Notes under the pieces: model-generated
The model's input: only the letters and a program-made list of their open reading frames with translations
Databases searched by the model: none
Told to the model about the DNA's origin: nothing
Shown: in pieces, positions 35,547 through 48,405 of the stretch
Layout: every line of letters begins with the position of its first letter
How positions within the stretch are numbered: the stretch's first letter is position 1
Position numbers and translations under genes: made by a program
NCBI GenBank assembly: GCA_024516155.1
Contig: JAJJXM010000009.1
Coordinates: 620,001 to 684,000 of the forward strand
Direction of reading: 5' to 3'
Source: Pyronema omphalodes
Taxonomy: Eukaryota > Ascomycota > Pezizomycetes > Pezizales > Pyronemataceae
Length of the DNA: 64,000 bases

Positions 35547-37993
35547 ATGGCAAATAACGCCACGGCGTACGGTACCGGCGCCGACCTACAAAATGCCGGG
35601 ATGAGACAACGCGGAGCTGGCGAGCTATCGGCAGCATATGCTCCGCTACCTACAGAGGAGGACGTGTCGAAGTTAAAGAAGAAGAGTGTGCGTTCAATCC
35701 AATGCCAGATCTTGACGGACGAATCGGAGCTAAATAGTGTGTTTCGGAGGTGCAGAAATCATCGGGCATCGACATCGAGAGCATCCTCGCTCCTATAATC
35801 TTCACATTGGTGTCGTTCTGGACGAGATTGCATAGAATCGGAGAGTCAAACATTGTCACCTGGGATGAAGCTCAGTATGGTTGCCCTGAGATGTTATGGA
35901 GCTTGATTGCATGCTGATACAATGGAATATAGCTTCGGAAAGTTTGGTTCACACTACCTTAAGAGAGAATTCTACTTCGATGTACATCCCCCACTGGGAA
36001 AGATGCTGGTCGGTCTATCCGGATACCTCGCTGGCTACAATGGTTCATTCGAGTTCAAGTCGGGAGAGGAATACCCTCCGGAGCTTGACTACACCTATAT
36101 GCGCATCTTCAACGCCACTTTCGGCGCTCTGTGTATCCCATTGGCGTACTTTACTGCAAAGGAATTTGGTTTCTCAAAGAAGGCGACTTGGTTGGTGACC
36201 TTGATGGTTCTGTGCGACAACTCGTATGCTACCATCAGCAGATTCATTCTGCTTGATGCTATGCTTCTGTTCTTTACTTTCACTACAATGCTTTGCTTTG
36301 CCAGATTCCACAACTTGCAGAAGAAGTCCTTCTCTATCGAGTGGTTCTTTTGGCTGGTCCTTTCTGGGTTGTCAATTGGTTGTGTGTGCAGTGTCAAGTG
36401 GGTTGGCCTCTTTGCTACTGCTGTTGTTGGTCTTTATACCGTGGAGGACCTCTGGAACAAGTTTGGAGATCTCGATATGCCAGTGGTAGGTTAAATTGAA
36501 GCTCCTTGGAGGGGTTTATGTGCTAATTGACCCGCAGTTCACCTACCTTGCCCACTGGATCACCCGTATCTTTGGCCTTATCATTGTTCCCCTCGCAGTC
36601 TATATGGCCAGTTTCAAGGCTCATTTCGTGATTCTTGAGAATTCTGGTCCTGGCGATGCACAGATGAGCTCCCTCTTCCAAGCCAACCTTAAGGGAACCG
36701 AACTTGGAAACAGTCCGTTGGAGGTCGTCATTGGTTCGCGTGTTACTTTGAAGAACATGGGATATGGTGGTGGATTGTTGCACTCGCACGTTCAGACCTA
36801 CCCCGAGGGATCTGGTCAGCAGCAGATTACCTGTTACCACCACAAGGACTCCAATAACGACTGGTGGTTCTATCCCGCCCGTGACCAGCCCGCCTACGAC
36901 CCTGAGTCCGATGAGATTAGATATATCGGCAACGGTGATGTCATTCGTCTCATTCACACCCAGACTGGACGCAACCTTCACTCTCACGCCGTTCCCGCAC
37001 CTGTCACCAAGTCTGATAACGAGGTCTCGTGCTATGGAAACCTCACAGTTGGAGACAACAAGGACCACTGGACTGTTGAGATTATTGACGATACTTCTGG
37101 CCGTGACTACAGCAAGCTTAAGACTCTTACTTCGTCATTCAGATTAAAACACACTGCTCTTGGATGTTACCTGAAAGCCGCCAACACTAATCTTCCTCAG
37201 TGGGGATTCAAGCAAATCGAGACTACCTGCACCAAGAAGAACAACCCTAAGGATAAATTCACTCACTGGAACGTCGAGAGCCATTGGAACGACAAGCTCC
37301 CCAAGGCCGATGTCAAGGCTTTCAAGTCGCCTTTCTTGAAGGACTTTATCCACCTTAACGTTGCCATGATGACCTCTAACAACGCCTTGGTTCCTGACCC
37401 CGACAAGCAGGACGACCTTGCATCTCACTGGTGGCAGTGGCCTATCCTCCACGTGGGTTTGCGTATGTGCAGCTGGGAAGACAAGGTCACCAAGTACTTC
37501 CTTCTCGGAAACCCCTTCGTCTACTGGGGATCTACCGCGTCTCTTGGACTTTTCGGACTCATGTTTGTCTTCTACCTGATCCGCTGGCAGCGTGGTTACG
37601 ATGACCTTACCCTTGATGACATTGACCACATTCACTACGCTGGTCTTTACCCTCTCATTGGATGGTTCTTCCATTACTTCCCCTTCATTCTGATGGGCCG
37701 TGTTACCTACGTCCACCACTACTACCCTGCTCTTTACTTTGCCATTTTAGTGTTTGGATTTATCTTCAACCACGTTTGTGAGAGGATCCCCAGAGCTATT
37801 GCGTACACTTTGTACGCTTCTGCCTACGCGGTTACGATTGGATTGTTTGTCTTGTTCAGCCCTATTTCCTTCGGAATGACCGGCCCGGCGGACCAGTACA
37901 GCTACTTGAAGTGGTTTGTAAGTATTTCTATGCTCCTGAAGAATTTTGAGCAAGTCGCTGACGAACAAATAGGAGAACTGGCGTATCTCATAA
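35547..37993 (+). CDS. PMT2: dolichyl-phosphate-mannose protein O-mannosyltransferase, PMT2 family
   Basis: An ER-membrane enzyme that starts O-mannosylation of secreted and wall proteins; PMT2-type subunits usually pair with PMT1-type ones. Exons 35547-35687, 35756-35874, 35933-36485, 36538-37917 and 37973-37993 give about 737 residues. Exon 2 could also start at 35750 (two extra residues), since GAG and CAG acceptors both keep frame. The luminal Asp-Glu motif is rebuilt across intron 2 as WDEAHFGKFGS, followed by [23 protein letters not shown], wording typical of PMT2. A cytosol-to-lumen multi-span fold, a central loop with MIR repeats ([24 protein letters not shown]) and C-terminal spans ([15 protein letters not shown]) follow. 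The last intron (55 nt, GTAAGT...AATAG) gives the short ending KWFENWRIS; ignoring it yields a false 46-residue tail. Confidence 0.95.
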
Positions 37994-39531
37994 ACGTAAT
38001 TTCTAAACCAACACAGGAGCGAAAGAAGGGAGTTTCGAGTTTTTTGTTTGTATAGCGGTCGCTGAAAGCATGGTGCAGGGTTGAGAGAGGTGGTAAAAAG
38101 CAGCATATATAGAAGCTAGTTACTTAGGGATAATACTAAGGTGCCTACGAGCGGAGGGCAGATGATAGTAAAAGACTGTGTCTTGTATTCTCTTTTTTTT
38201 TTTACTTTTAAATTTTTTTGAGTTTTATTTTTTAGGTGGTAGGGAGGGAATGGGATAAGGTCGTTTCAAACTCTCGTGAGGCGGGGTGAGATTTTTTTTA
38301 GAAGAGTCATGGATTGTCACGGTGTCTGAGCGCGCAGATGAATCAATGTTGTGAGAAATAACTACGTCATCGTTGTCGAAGAACTTCTAAAGTTGTCAGA
38401 GTGAAGCGAGCCAATCAGAAGCGGTTGATATACAGCGCAGAGCCCCCGAATGGAAGAGCCGCAACAAGGATGAGTAGCCGTGAGTCGACGGACGGGCACT
38501 TGACACATCACTTGAAAGCACGAGAGCAAGAGAAATTTGTACAGTTTATGGGTGAACAAGTCTACATTTGAACCACAATCGATTGTGAGCATCGGAAACT
38601 CATGTTGTTTTGAAATCTGCAATCGAGTGTACAATTGTCGATGGAGATTGGTTTTCAAAAACGATGCAGTTTGTACACCAGCTGTTGCGGGTGCGGGGGA
38701 CATCACAGCAGAGATGGCGCTGTGCGCTTACCTGACAGGTGAGAGGGCAACGGACACCGGTTATTCGCGATGTTGTCTGGATTCATCGGATTCATGAACG
38801 CAGTCGAGCTTTCTGACATCCGAAATTCGAATTTATTGTTGCTGTTATACGATATCACGCTGTTCTCAAAAGGTTGTGATACTACAATAAAGTTCTGGAG
38901 GGGGGTAATGATTCTGTGTGTAACTCTACGCCACGACTAGTACAAACAACCTCAGTTGAGCGAGTCGTGAATATTCCGAAGACAGACTTTGTTTGTGTAA
39001 AATATTTATTTACTACAAATCGAGCTATTGATATATACATAAATTAGAGAATGCTGAATGTGAAACTGCACAGCTTAAAAATGGTGTCTGTTGTGAAAGA
39101 AAGTTGTGGCTTAGTCACGGGAGGTGCAAAGAACCTCCAACGCCGTCGCCCTCCTCTTTGTGGAAAGTGGATAGGCGAACCTCACACCTTCGTCCCAACC
39201 TCAACACCACCACCACCACCCCGCCATCTAGACCGAATTAACCATCACACTGTCGATTGTTTGAGCAATACCATTACGCTCGACTATCGCAGCTCCAGCC
39301 CGAAGAGGAGTTTTCTAAGCCTTGTTTGCAAGGAATTCCCGGTTGCACTTGACCTATCATCGCTTGTTAAGCCACCACTGAGACTTCCGTCCGGCCAACC
39401 AACAACTATCTGAGCCAACTTTATCAGCACCCCGCAACATCACCAACACAGTCGGTTTTGGGCTTCATCAAAACCACACCGACTGTGTACTAGGACTGCG
39501 TCTGCCGGACGCAAGTCCTCCAACCCCTCTC
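37994..39531. promoter_or_regulatory. spacer between PMT2 and the deubiquitinase gene
   Basis: PMT2 3' DNA with T-rich stretches (38190-38235), then about 1 kb upstream of the deubiquitinase. A C/A-rich leader (39190-39520) probably belongs to its 5' untranslated region. A frame at 39051-39413 shows no family features. Confidence 0.45.
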
Positions 39532-42048
39532 ATGCATTACCCACAGATGGGCCTCGCTAGGTCCGCTGCTCAAGACAGCAACTATGGCCGCCGAAGAACA
39601 AATTCGATAGTTCCTGCAGTGCCTCACCAGATGGCAAACATGCCTCCTGTTCACAATCACCATTACCCTTACTACACCCACCACCACGTACACTACGCAC
39701 AATATACCCACGCGTTACCAATACAGCAGCAGTATATGCCGCAAGCACACACGCCGCCACCGCAGCACCACACACCTCCCCCACTTCTCCCTCCTCAATA
39801 CCAACCAGAATTCCAACCGCAGTCACAGCCACAACCTCCGCGACAACCTTCGCCACAGCCTTCAGAGGACGAAGCACCATTCAGACAACCTGTAAGTGCT
39901 CCCTCGTACTTTGGCGAGGTTGTTAGGCTGACCGGTTCCGAGTTCTCGCTGCCATGGTATTCAGCACCGGGCACGTACTTCCCACCCAGAGCCCGCCGGC
40001 GAAGAAAGGTCTCCCCCGGAAAGACTCCCCACCCCGGAAAGGTTTCATCCCTCGTAGCTCCTACATCTGATACTCCCACTCTCGAAGAGACTCTACACGT
40101 TCCCGAGGCCTCAGTAGCGGCCCAGGCCGTTACTGAGGAGAATGTACAGGTTCCAGACGCTTCACCAGCAGTCCAAGCTACCACCGAGACCTGCACTCCT
40201 GTCACGACTAATCCTCCCTCTGAGATCGACTCAACCTCTCCAGCTACCCCTACGACTACAGCTCCTCCTTCCGCCGCCCCTTCGGTGGCCTCCAAACCAG
40301 CTACTCCAATCACGACTCCCGCTGTTCCCGTTATTAAACCTAAGAAGAAGGCTGCGTCAGCAATCTCCACGAATGCTACCGCTAGCGAGGCAGGAACAGC
40401 TCCCGCTACTCCCACTACGTTGTCCGAGACCCCTGCAGTGGCAGCTCCCGAGCCTGTCACTGCAGCTCCTGTGGAGCAGGCACCCCCGGTAACTGCCGCA
40501 CCTGCACCTGCACCTGAACCAACCGCTAAAGCCGCCGCTGCTCCTGCTAAACCTTCCTCCTGGGCCGATTTGGTTAAGAAGGGTTCGCAGAAGCAGACTG
40601 CTGTGGCCGCCGCTGCAGCGCCGCCAGCACCTGTGGTTGCTAAGACTAACGGAACTGTTGCTCCTCCTGCATTCCCCACGTTGGCAGAGCTTTTTGATGG
40701 ATTCCAGGTGAAGCAGGATATCGTGGTGCCGTTATTGGAGCCAAGAGGTTTGATTAATACTGGCAACATGTGCTTTATGAATGCTGTGAGTAAATCCAGG
40801 GTGTGAGAGGGCGATTAAAAGGGATTATCATTGACGATGGGTTAGATTTTACAAATGTTGGTTCATTGTGGTCCGTTTTATTACTTTTTGGATCGGATTT
40901 CCTCGGCGAGTGCTAAAAGCTTCAAGAACGAAACCCCTTTGCTCGAGACTATGTAGGTCCCCCCACATTGGACTGGTGGGGTAAATGCTGATGTCATAAA
41001 TAGGATTCAGTTTATGCAGGAGTTTAGAGTAGTTACCAAGGACTCGCGATCCAAGATTAAACCCGAGGATCAGCTTGTTCGCGGAGACTCTTTTGCCCCG
41101 GAATATGTGTACGACACGATTAAGCCTCTGTCTGCATTCTCCGAGATGAAGGTATGTTTTACATGCAGGCATAGACTATCACTCATACTAATATCTATCT
41201 AGCGCGGCCAGCAGCAAGATGCTGAAGAGTTCCTTGGGTTATGGCTTAACGCCCTTCACGAGGAGACTATTGAGGTTTTGAAGAAGCTTCCTGCTAAGTC
41301 CCAGACCGACGGTGTCAACGAGGCCGACGGAGAGTGGTTGGAGGTCGGCGCGAAGAACAAGGCTGCTATCACACGGACTACCGAGACTACGGAGTCTCCC
41401 ATCAGCAAGATCTTTGGCGGTGTTCTCAGAAGTGTAGTCAATACCCCTGGACGCCCTAGCTCGGTCACCAAGGAATCTTTCACCCCTCTCCAGCTCGACA
41501 TCCAGTCTCCGGACGTCAAAAACGTTGTTCATGCGATCAAGCACCTTTGTTCCGTTGAGAAAATTGCCATTAATGATTCCGATGCTCACAGAACTAAGCA
41601 ATTCTTCATTGAGACTCTCCCCCCTGTCTTGATCCTTCACCTAAAGAGGTTCCAGCACGATTCTACCTTTGGTGCCCAGAAGATTTCGAAGAGAATCGCT
41701 TATCCGCTTGAGCTCGAGATCCCTAAGGAGGCTTTGAGCCCTGCAACCAAGCGTACCACTGCGCACAAGTACAGGCTTTGTGGAGTTGTCTATCACCACG
41801 GTTCTTCGGCACAGGGAGGTCACTACACCTGTGATGTTTTGAGACAAGACCAGAAGAGCTGGCTCCGGTTCGACGATACTTTTGTGACGGATTTGGGTGC
41901 ACGGGAGGTGGAGTTAGAAGGTATGGAGGAGGAAGAGGGTTGGTCTGTCGAGGGAGAAAACAAAGGAAAGAATGCCGGACGCAACAACAGGTATTCTGAG
42001 AAAGACAGCACCAAGACCGCTTATATTCTGTTTTATCAGAAGATATAG
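39532..42048 (+). CDS. ubiquitin carboxyl-terminal hydrolase, Ubp3/USP10 type
   Basis: A cysteine protease that removes ubiquitin; Ubp3/USP10 proteins act with Bre5/G3BP in ER-Golgi transport and ribophagy. Exons 39532-40785, 40846-40952, 41004-41151 and 41203-42048 give 784 residues. The first 380 residues are disordered: His/Tyr/Pro/Gln-rich, then Ala/Pro/Thr-rich. The USP fold starts at GLINTGNMCFMNA with nucleophile Cys414, followed after the intron by ILQMLVHCGPFYYFLDRI, then QQDAEEFLGLWLN, SFTPLQLDIQ, FFIETLPPVLILHLKRF and the His box SSAQGGHYTCDV (His710) with RFDDTFV. The IFGGVLRSVV block and short finger region match Ubp3/USP10 better than other USPs. All introns are 51-60 nt. Confidence 0.92.
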
Positions 42049-43101
42049 AAATCTCGTTAAACAGAAAGGAAATGGGCGAGTACGCGAGAAACGCATACAT
42101 ATCAGGCCTGAAAGAATAAACATCGAGGTTGTATGAGCAATACTACTGGGGAGGAAGAATAAGAAATACGAAATGGACGGGAAGGGATGGACTGGGGATG
42201 ACGGGGACGGGATTGGGGCAACTTTTTATTGGAAAACAAAGTTGCGAGCTGGGAAGCAAGATGCTTTGGATTCTCTGAGGACCATCAACTTTTTTTTTAA
42301 GGTCCCGATGAAGAGCAACCGAGCAATATTGATCTAGAATTAAGTTTCTACAAAAAAAGTACAGCAGGTATAGATAAATTTCTTTTGTTCTTTGCTTTTA
42401 TTGTTGCTGCTTTTTGTAGTTATGGTTTTTTGTTTGATTTTTTACTTGTTTGTTTGGCGATGGGGAATCTTTACGGTGTTGGCTACTTATGGGCTTCTCT
42501 AAAATTTCCTTGTGCTTATTCTTGTCGGGCTCCTGTATTCATATCATACTGGAATCTTGTACAAGGCCGTTCGCTTTTTTGTATCTCTTTTTCTTATTAA
42601 TGTTGCGGGGCTTGATGATGTCAGGCAATGTCTGACGAAGTTGAGCGGGATTTGGAAAAAAAAGTCTGGTGGAGCTTGTCAAAGACGGGCAAAACGGGCA
42701 AGGGCGGGAGAGGGCAGGAGAAGGCGGGAGAAGGCGGAAGAAGGTGGGAAAAGGTGGAAGAATGATGGCATAGTTATTGATGGCTAAAGCTATTTATTTG
42801 ATGGTGGGAGTTTGTAGGATGAGTGGAGTAGAACTATATGGTATCAGAAAAGGTCGGTATGATTGATGACAATCGAGTATGAAAACAGATATTCGAGTAC
42901 TGGTATTATTATGTGTAGATTGGAGTAGTTGGTGCATGCATAGCATTAATAGGAAAACTAGAGGAAAAAATAGGAATAAACGAGATATGAAGAAAACTTT
43001 TGACCTCCCCGATGTGTGTGTGTGTGTGTGCTAGAGCCTAGAGACAATCAGAATCATGCATGACGCAGCCATTGGATGGTATGCCTGTGCAAACAACGAC
43101 G

Positions 43102-43105
<4 letters not shown>

Positions 43106-43132
<27 letters not shown>
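43106..43132 (+). repeat. T27 homopolymer
   Basis: A run of 27 T. It lies at no element boundary that I can see; it could be the poly-A end of a minus-strand retroposed sequence, or simple slippage. Confidence 0.9.
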
Positions 43133-43672
43133 CGTCGCCAGCTTGAATACCGCTTACACCGCCTTCTCATCATTAATAATCTCACTCACACACTCTCTAT
43201 CACACACATAAATATCTCTTTATTTCACTTCCTATCATTTCCCATACCTTCCATCACACCAATTGACTGAAATCTACACACCAACAATCCTAATATTTCA
43301 AATATCGCCTTTACATATTCAACTATCATCATACATACCGAACTTTCCGACACCATATAAATTTACCCCGCTACACTAGTCTTTGGAAAAAAAACCCCCC
43401 CACCGTTGCATTATGTAGGTTTACTACTGAATTGCGGAGAACTTTGCTGCTGGTGCGCTCACTCACTATATATACTTAGATTTTCGCTTCCCGGCTAACG
43501 TGACGCTAAGAAGCATGGAATTTGCTAGTCTTGAAACCATTATCCATCAACCATTAACCTTTACCCATTAACTATGTATGTATTAACCATGAACCACTAA
43601 CCACTAACCAATTACCATGCAACTACAATCATTGATTCAACAGGAAAGCCAAAAACCTTCAAGAGTATGTAA

Positions 43673-43769
43673 GGGTGCGTTTGGTTCGACCGAAAACAAA
43701 GTTTTTTGACCTATTTTCACAGGTAAAAAGGGCTTAAAACCATGTTTTCGGTTTGAACCAAACGCACCC
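43673..43769. mobile_element. 97-bp palindromic MITE with TAA target duplication
   Basis: Both ends read inward GGGTGCGTTTGGTTC, then (with one inserted base) ACCGAAAACA, so roughly one third of the element at each side pairs with the other. TAA flanks both sides (43670-43672 and 43770-43772). Size, TAA duplication and a GGG...TTTGG terminus fit a Tourist-like/PIF-Harbinger MITE. The tips differ from the 707-bp element (GGGTGCG against GGGCCTG), so it is a separate family. Confidence 0.85.
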
Positions 43770-44763
43770 TAATTATTAATAAACACACTGGATAAACATC
43801 TAATCTGATTCAACTACGTTTCTGAGTGCTCCTTTTTTTATTTTTAGTATGTATTCAATGTTTACAATGTTCTTTGAGAATGCGTGAGATTAAGATCTCT
43901 GGGTTGAGAGTCCCGAGATGGAAAAGTGTGGATGGTGTTGGTGTTATAGTGTTAATGGTGGAATTTGGAATTTGGTTTCTGGTTTCGTGATGTGCGTGGA
44001 ATGCGCAATGACATGGCAATAATCAGTCACCCTTGATTACAGCCCGAGGTTTTTTTTTAAACTGCTCCTTACTTTATTTTCTTTCTTTTTCTTTCTTCTT
44101 CTTCTTTTTCTTTTCTCTATGATTTCTCAGTATGTCATTGCTAATTTATTTTCTGCTGATTCCTATTAGTTTCATTGTACCAACCCACCCACCCAACCAC
44201 ACCCCATCACTAATATTTATATATATGCCAAATGTATATTTATTTTCGATGAAGATTAGGCGGTGGAGAATCCAACAGACCGGGACTCCATATCATGCTA
44301 TGTATCTTTTATTATTTAAGCCATTGAAATTTAAGAATCATTGATGAAATCAATTTCAACATGGAGAGGTGTTTCTAGACTTACAATCTAGAGCTCCAAA
44401 GCATTGTGTGTCTCGCCTCTGGCCTTGACAGAACACTGGGTTGGAACTAACGCAGCTGTATGGGGCGAACCCTACCTTCGTAATGTTTAACACTCAACAT
44501 CAATCTCAATCCGTAGCAGAACCACACAATCAGTGGTCCCCCAGACCGGAAAATTCATCAATAAAAATATTTTCAAAGCAGTCCTAAGTTTTAAACTTAA
44601 TGTCCTTCTACAGATGTATATTTTCAATTTACCATCCAGGAACTAGTCACCTCTTATTCGCATCTCTTTTATTCCACCCTGGTATCTCCGCTCCATAATT
44701 AGAAACTACATAATCCCATCATATTATCATCTACACCTTGATTAGACTCCCATTTTAACCCCT

Positions 44764-47346
44764 CTAATCCTCCTCCATAGCCTCTCCAATCTTCTCCTGG
44801 ATCTTCCCCGCTAAGACACTCTTATCATATTTCAACGCCACTTTAACCGCCATCTCCAAACTCCTCCTCTGCCGGAATAACCCACAAATCTCCAATGCCT
44901 TCTCGTTCTGGTCCTCCTCTTTACATGCCAGCATCAATAACTGGATTAGAGCTCTGTCTATACTAGTTTCCTTGTTTGCAATATCCATACGCTCATCCAC
45001 ATCAAGAACCCTTGCTGTAGCACTGTCATTTTGCAACGCCAGAAGAGTGCTATGGCGAAGATAAGATTCCTCGAGATCCTCCGAAGTAGAAGTACCCCCC
45101 TCCTTAGGTGCGGTATTTGTAAGCGGCAACCTGAAGGGGAATTCTGAAAGTAGCGGAAGCGGGAAGAAGGGATATTGTTCACCACCCTACAATACGATAT
45201 TAGTTCCATCCTACACTTTATCCCTCGCTGTAGTAACTCACCTTTAAGATAATAGCATGTAACTTCTCCTGGGCCACCGCAACTGGCCAATAAGTTTCCT
45301 CCTTCCTTCCACCAGCAAGACGCTCAAGCTGTTTAGTATCCAGCAAAGGAGTCCACCGAGCTTGTCCCATCTCCCTCCAGTGCAATAGCACCATTAATAC
45401 TCCGTCGGTATCGTAGACCATTGGGTCTCCTTGATCACTGAAAAATACATTTCGTACCCCGCCGCCTCCGGGTAATGCTACAATGTCATTCTCCTGAAGA
45501 GTCTCGTCCCGCTTGATATTGAATAGCGAATATGTGAGTTGCGTCTTTCCATCCGCTGCTACAGCTCCATTGCCTAGTACCATAACGTAGTCTCTGTAGC
45601 TTGCACACGATACTACGGGGGTATTCTTTTGCCTGTACAAACGGAACGGGATTCCAAAGAGTGTGTAGACTCGTACATAGCCTGCTGAGGTGCATGCTAT
45701 TACATATCCCTCACTCAATGCAATGCTGCTGATCTCTTCACCCTCGGGCAAGCTAGTTCTCCAGTCTCCTCTAGTTCCCCAAGATTCATGAGGACGGTAG
45801 TACAGCATAGCAGGCTTATTTTCACCGGGTTGGCAGGAGAATAAAGCACCTCCTTCGTTCAAACATGCCTTATCATACAGGAACTGGTCAGTAAAGTGGG
45901 CATTTCTGTATGAGTCCCGGTCATGGAATTCGATAGTAACGGTGTTATGAGTTCCCTGGTCAACAGTCCACACAAATCCAACCATATTCAAGCATAAGTA
46001 CCTTCTCTTTCCTCTCCAAGGAGTAGAAGAAGGCTGGAAAGGCTCATGAATAGCAGGGGACCAAGAACCACCAAGAGTGGGTCGCTTGAAGGAGGTAGGG
46101 TCGGTGAGGAGTCCTGCAGCTTTTCGTTTTCCGAGTAGACCAGGCTCAAGGTATCCCCCATTATCATCGTCTTCGATGAAGTCGTCGAGACTAGCGGCGT
46201 CTTCTTCGTCTTCTGACATGGGTCCACCGAAGAGTGCATCCACTGGGTTAGGGGATCGGTTTCGTACAGGAGCCGGAGAATCTTCTTCCAATAAAGGAGC
46301 AGAACGGAGGGAAAGCTTTAAACGTCCTGCAATTTCACCGGGTACTGCGTTTTCGAGGGTGTAGAGACGTCCCTCGTTGGTGGTAAATGAGATGACGTTG
46401 TCTGTAGGGTGCCAGGCTAGGGAGCAAATATTCTTATACGGGTGAATAGCAACGGCGGTCATGTCTTTTGATTCCCAAATCACAAATTTGCCATCTTTTC
46501 CAGCAGAGGCAAGGAAGGCTCCGTTGGGTGACCAAGCAAGGTCGGTAATCTCTCCGGAGTGCTCACTGGAGAAGCTCTTTTGCTTAGTCCAGTTATTACG
46601 GGAAACGATAACAATTTCTCGAGTTCCTGTAGGAGCGGCGAACGCACGGCCGTCGGGGTGCCATGCTACCTTTGCACTTGCTTCGTCGGTGGTTTCAGTC
46701 CGAGGGATTACTCCGTCAATTTTTCTGATGAGCTCGGGAACGGCCTTGGTGAGGGAGTAGACGTAGATTATGCCGTCGGTACACGAAACAGTAAGATAGT
46801 TTCCGGATGGGTGGAAGGATACATGCTTGTTGCTATTTGTCTGATCGCGAAGAACGAGGAGCTGTTTGGTGTCGGCAGTATTGACGACTTTAACGATGTG
46901 GTCATCGGAGGCTACGGCAACCCAGGCGCCATCTGGGGAAAGGGCTACATCGCGGCAGGGGAGATTCGTCCGTACGAGGAGCTTGGAAAGGGTATTTGTG
47001 GAAGCGGAGAAGAGGCTGACACTGCAGTCTTCGGAGCAGGAGATGATTTGATCATTCTGGGCGTGTCAGCGGGGCGTGGAAGGTAGGAGAAGAGGTTGTA
47101 GTACACTCGAGACAATGCTGGTGTTGTTATCTGAGGTTTCGATAGTTATGGGCACATCGACACCAGTTGTCGTGAATTTACGGATGCAATCATTGGAACC
47201 AACGGTGTACAGGTGCTTGCCGTCGGGAGAGTAGTTGACGTAAGTCCGTCCGGCCTGGTCTGGGGATCATTAGAAAAATACTGAATCAGTAGACGAAATT
47301 ACGTACGAGAAAATAATGGCCCTTTAAGAGACCCAGTCGCCGACAT
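44764..47346 (-). CDS. CTF4: Ctf4/Mcl1/SepB replisome WD-repeat protein
   Basis: The trimeric hub that links CMG helicase, DNA polymerase alpha and other replisome clients, needed for sister cohesion. Exons 47346-47307, 47259-47105, 47056-45242 and 45186-44764 give 810 residues. The N-terminal half is a WD40 propeller (RTYVNYSPDGKHLYTVGSND, RDVALSPDGAWVA, KHVSFHPSGNYLTVSCTDG, AKVAWHPDGRAFA, ITDLAWSPNGAFLASAGKDG). An acidic linker follows, containing a DALFGGPMSEDEED stretch. The SepB-type second propeller begins at FQPSSTPWRGKRRYLCLNMVGFVW. A C-terminal helical bundle (RALIQLLMLACKEEDQNEKALEIC) ends the protein, as in yeast; no HMG box is present. The three introns are 47, 48 and 55 nt. The start exon encodes only 13 residues. 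Confidence 0.95.
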
Positions 47347-48405
47347 TGTGCTGAATCGCGTTGCAGCGACGAAGTGGAGATGTGGTTGGTGATACGCGAC
47401 TCGAAGCGCGGGTTAACGCGTTCAAGTCGCGCTAACAACCGGCGAGGAAAGCAAGCTATCGAAAGCTCCAGCCCTGGAAGATTAACCTCCAATCCTCCAA
47501 AACTTGCCGCACACTTTGTTAAAAGTGAGATATCTATTGGAATATATTCCAACACCTTCAAATAGAATTATGACATGCATGAATACCTGGAGCTAGAGAC
47601 TTCCTGCAGTCTGCAGAGCCCACAATTATAAAGTATCTATCTGGCTTATATGACTATCATGTTCAAGGCAGCATGAGGATAATTTTTCTCGGAGTTTTAT
47701 AGTTATCAACAAAAATGTAGGGAAAATCTCATGATTATAAAAACGTTTTATTCGTGGCCTAACCGCACACACCATCATTCTCGACTATCGCAACATCGGA
47801 CGCTCACTCTAAGTACTATATCGACATTTAGGATACAAATATCTCTAATTATTCATAGCCCATATTAGACAGAGATCATATTGGTATTAATCCTTAGAAT
47901 TAAGACGGCAAGGCTCCGATAACGCTAGTCTACGAGAAATCCAAGATTACTTCGTCACCCCACACATTCATTGGGCGAGAAAGTTACGAAAAATAAAAAC
48001 TTGGATAAATCACTAGTTATTTCAGTTTAATTTCGTTTTTTTCTTGGTGGTGCGTGCGCTGCATTGGGCATTTCGCAGGCATTACTGCAATTTTGATGAG
48101 GTTTTTCTGGAGGATAGCAAGTCAATACGTAGTTTTACTAGAAATCTTTTTTGCACCACCTTTGTAGTCACAATCATGCCAGGATCTAATTTAAAGGTGG
48201 TGCTTTGAAATGCCGCTTGAGTAAATCAGAGTGATACTTGGTGAGTGATTTATCTTCAAGCACCAGATGTCACTCGATAGATAGCTGGAGCGAAACTGAT
48301 CAACCATTATTGCCTTTCAGGCATTCCATTTCCCATTCACAACCCTCACAATTATAACACAACTATGGACCACAATATTAATATTTCTACAACACCTTAC
48401 GCCAC
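47347..48405. promoter_or_regulatory. CTF4 upstream region and COG4 3' side
   Basis: A 1.06-kb region between two minus-strand genes: COG4 ends its neighbour's promoter side at 50715, and its stop lies at 48406, so this DNA is COG4 3' sequence plus the CTF4 promoter. An inverted-looking CG-rich word (GCGTTGCAGCGACG, GGTTAACGCG) lies just before CTF4. The rest is AT-rich. No gene seen. Confidence 0.45.

Larger units (their letters stand above)
42049..44763. other. spacer between the converging deubiquitinase and CTF4 genes
   Basis: 2.7 kb with no supported gene. It holds GGGCGGGAGAAGG purine repeats (42690-42760), a (GT)n run (43013-43030), a T27 tract (43106-43132), CACACA/TCACAC sequence (43185-43210), TAACCATTAACC repeats (43550-43620), the 97-bp MITE, and a CTTTTTC stretch (44080-44120). 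Confidence 0.5.

Noticed and set aside
37918..38055. 46-residue C-terminal tail of PMT2
   Set aside because: It is intron plus downstream sequence read through. Splicing GTAAGT...AATAG gives the short ending expected of the family.
39795..40769. 324-codon Ala/Gly/Val-rich minus-strand frame
   Set aside because: Antisense shadow of the Ala/Pro/Thr-rich N-terminal half of the deubiquitinase.
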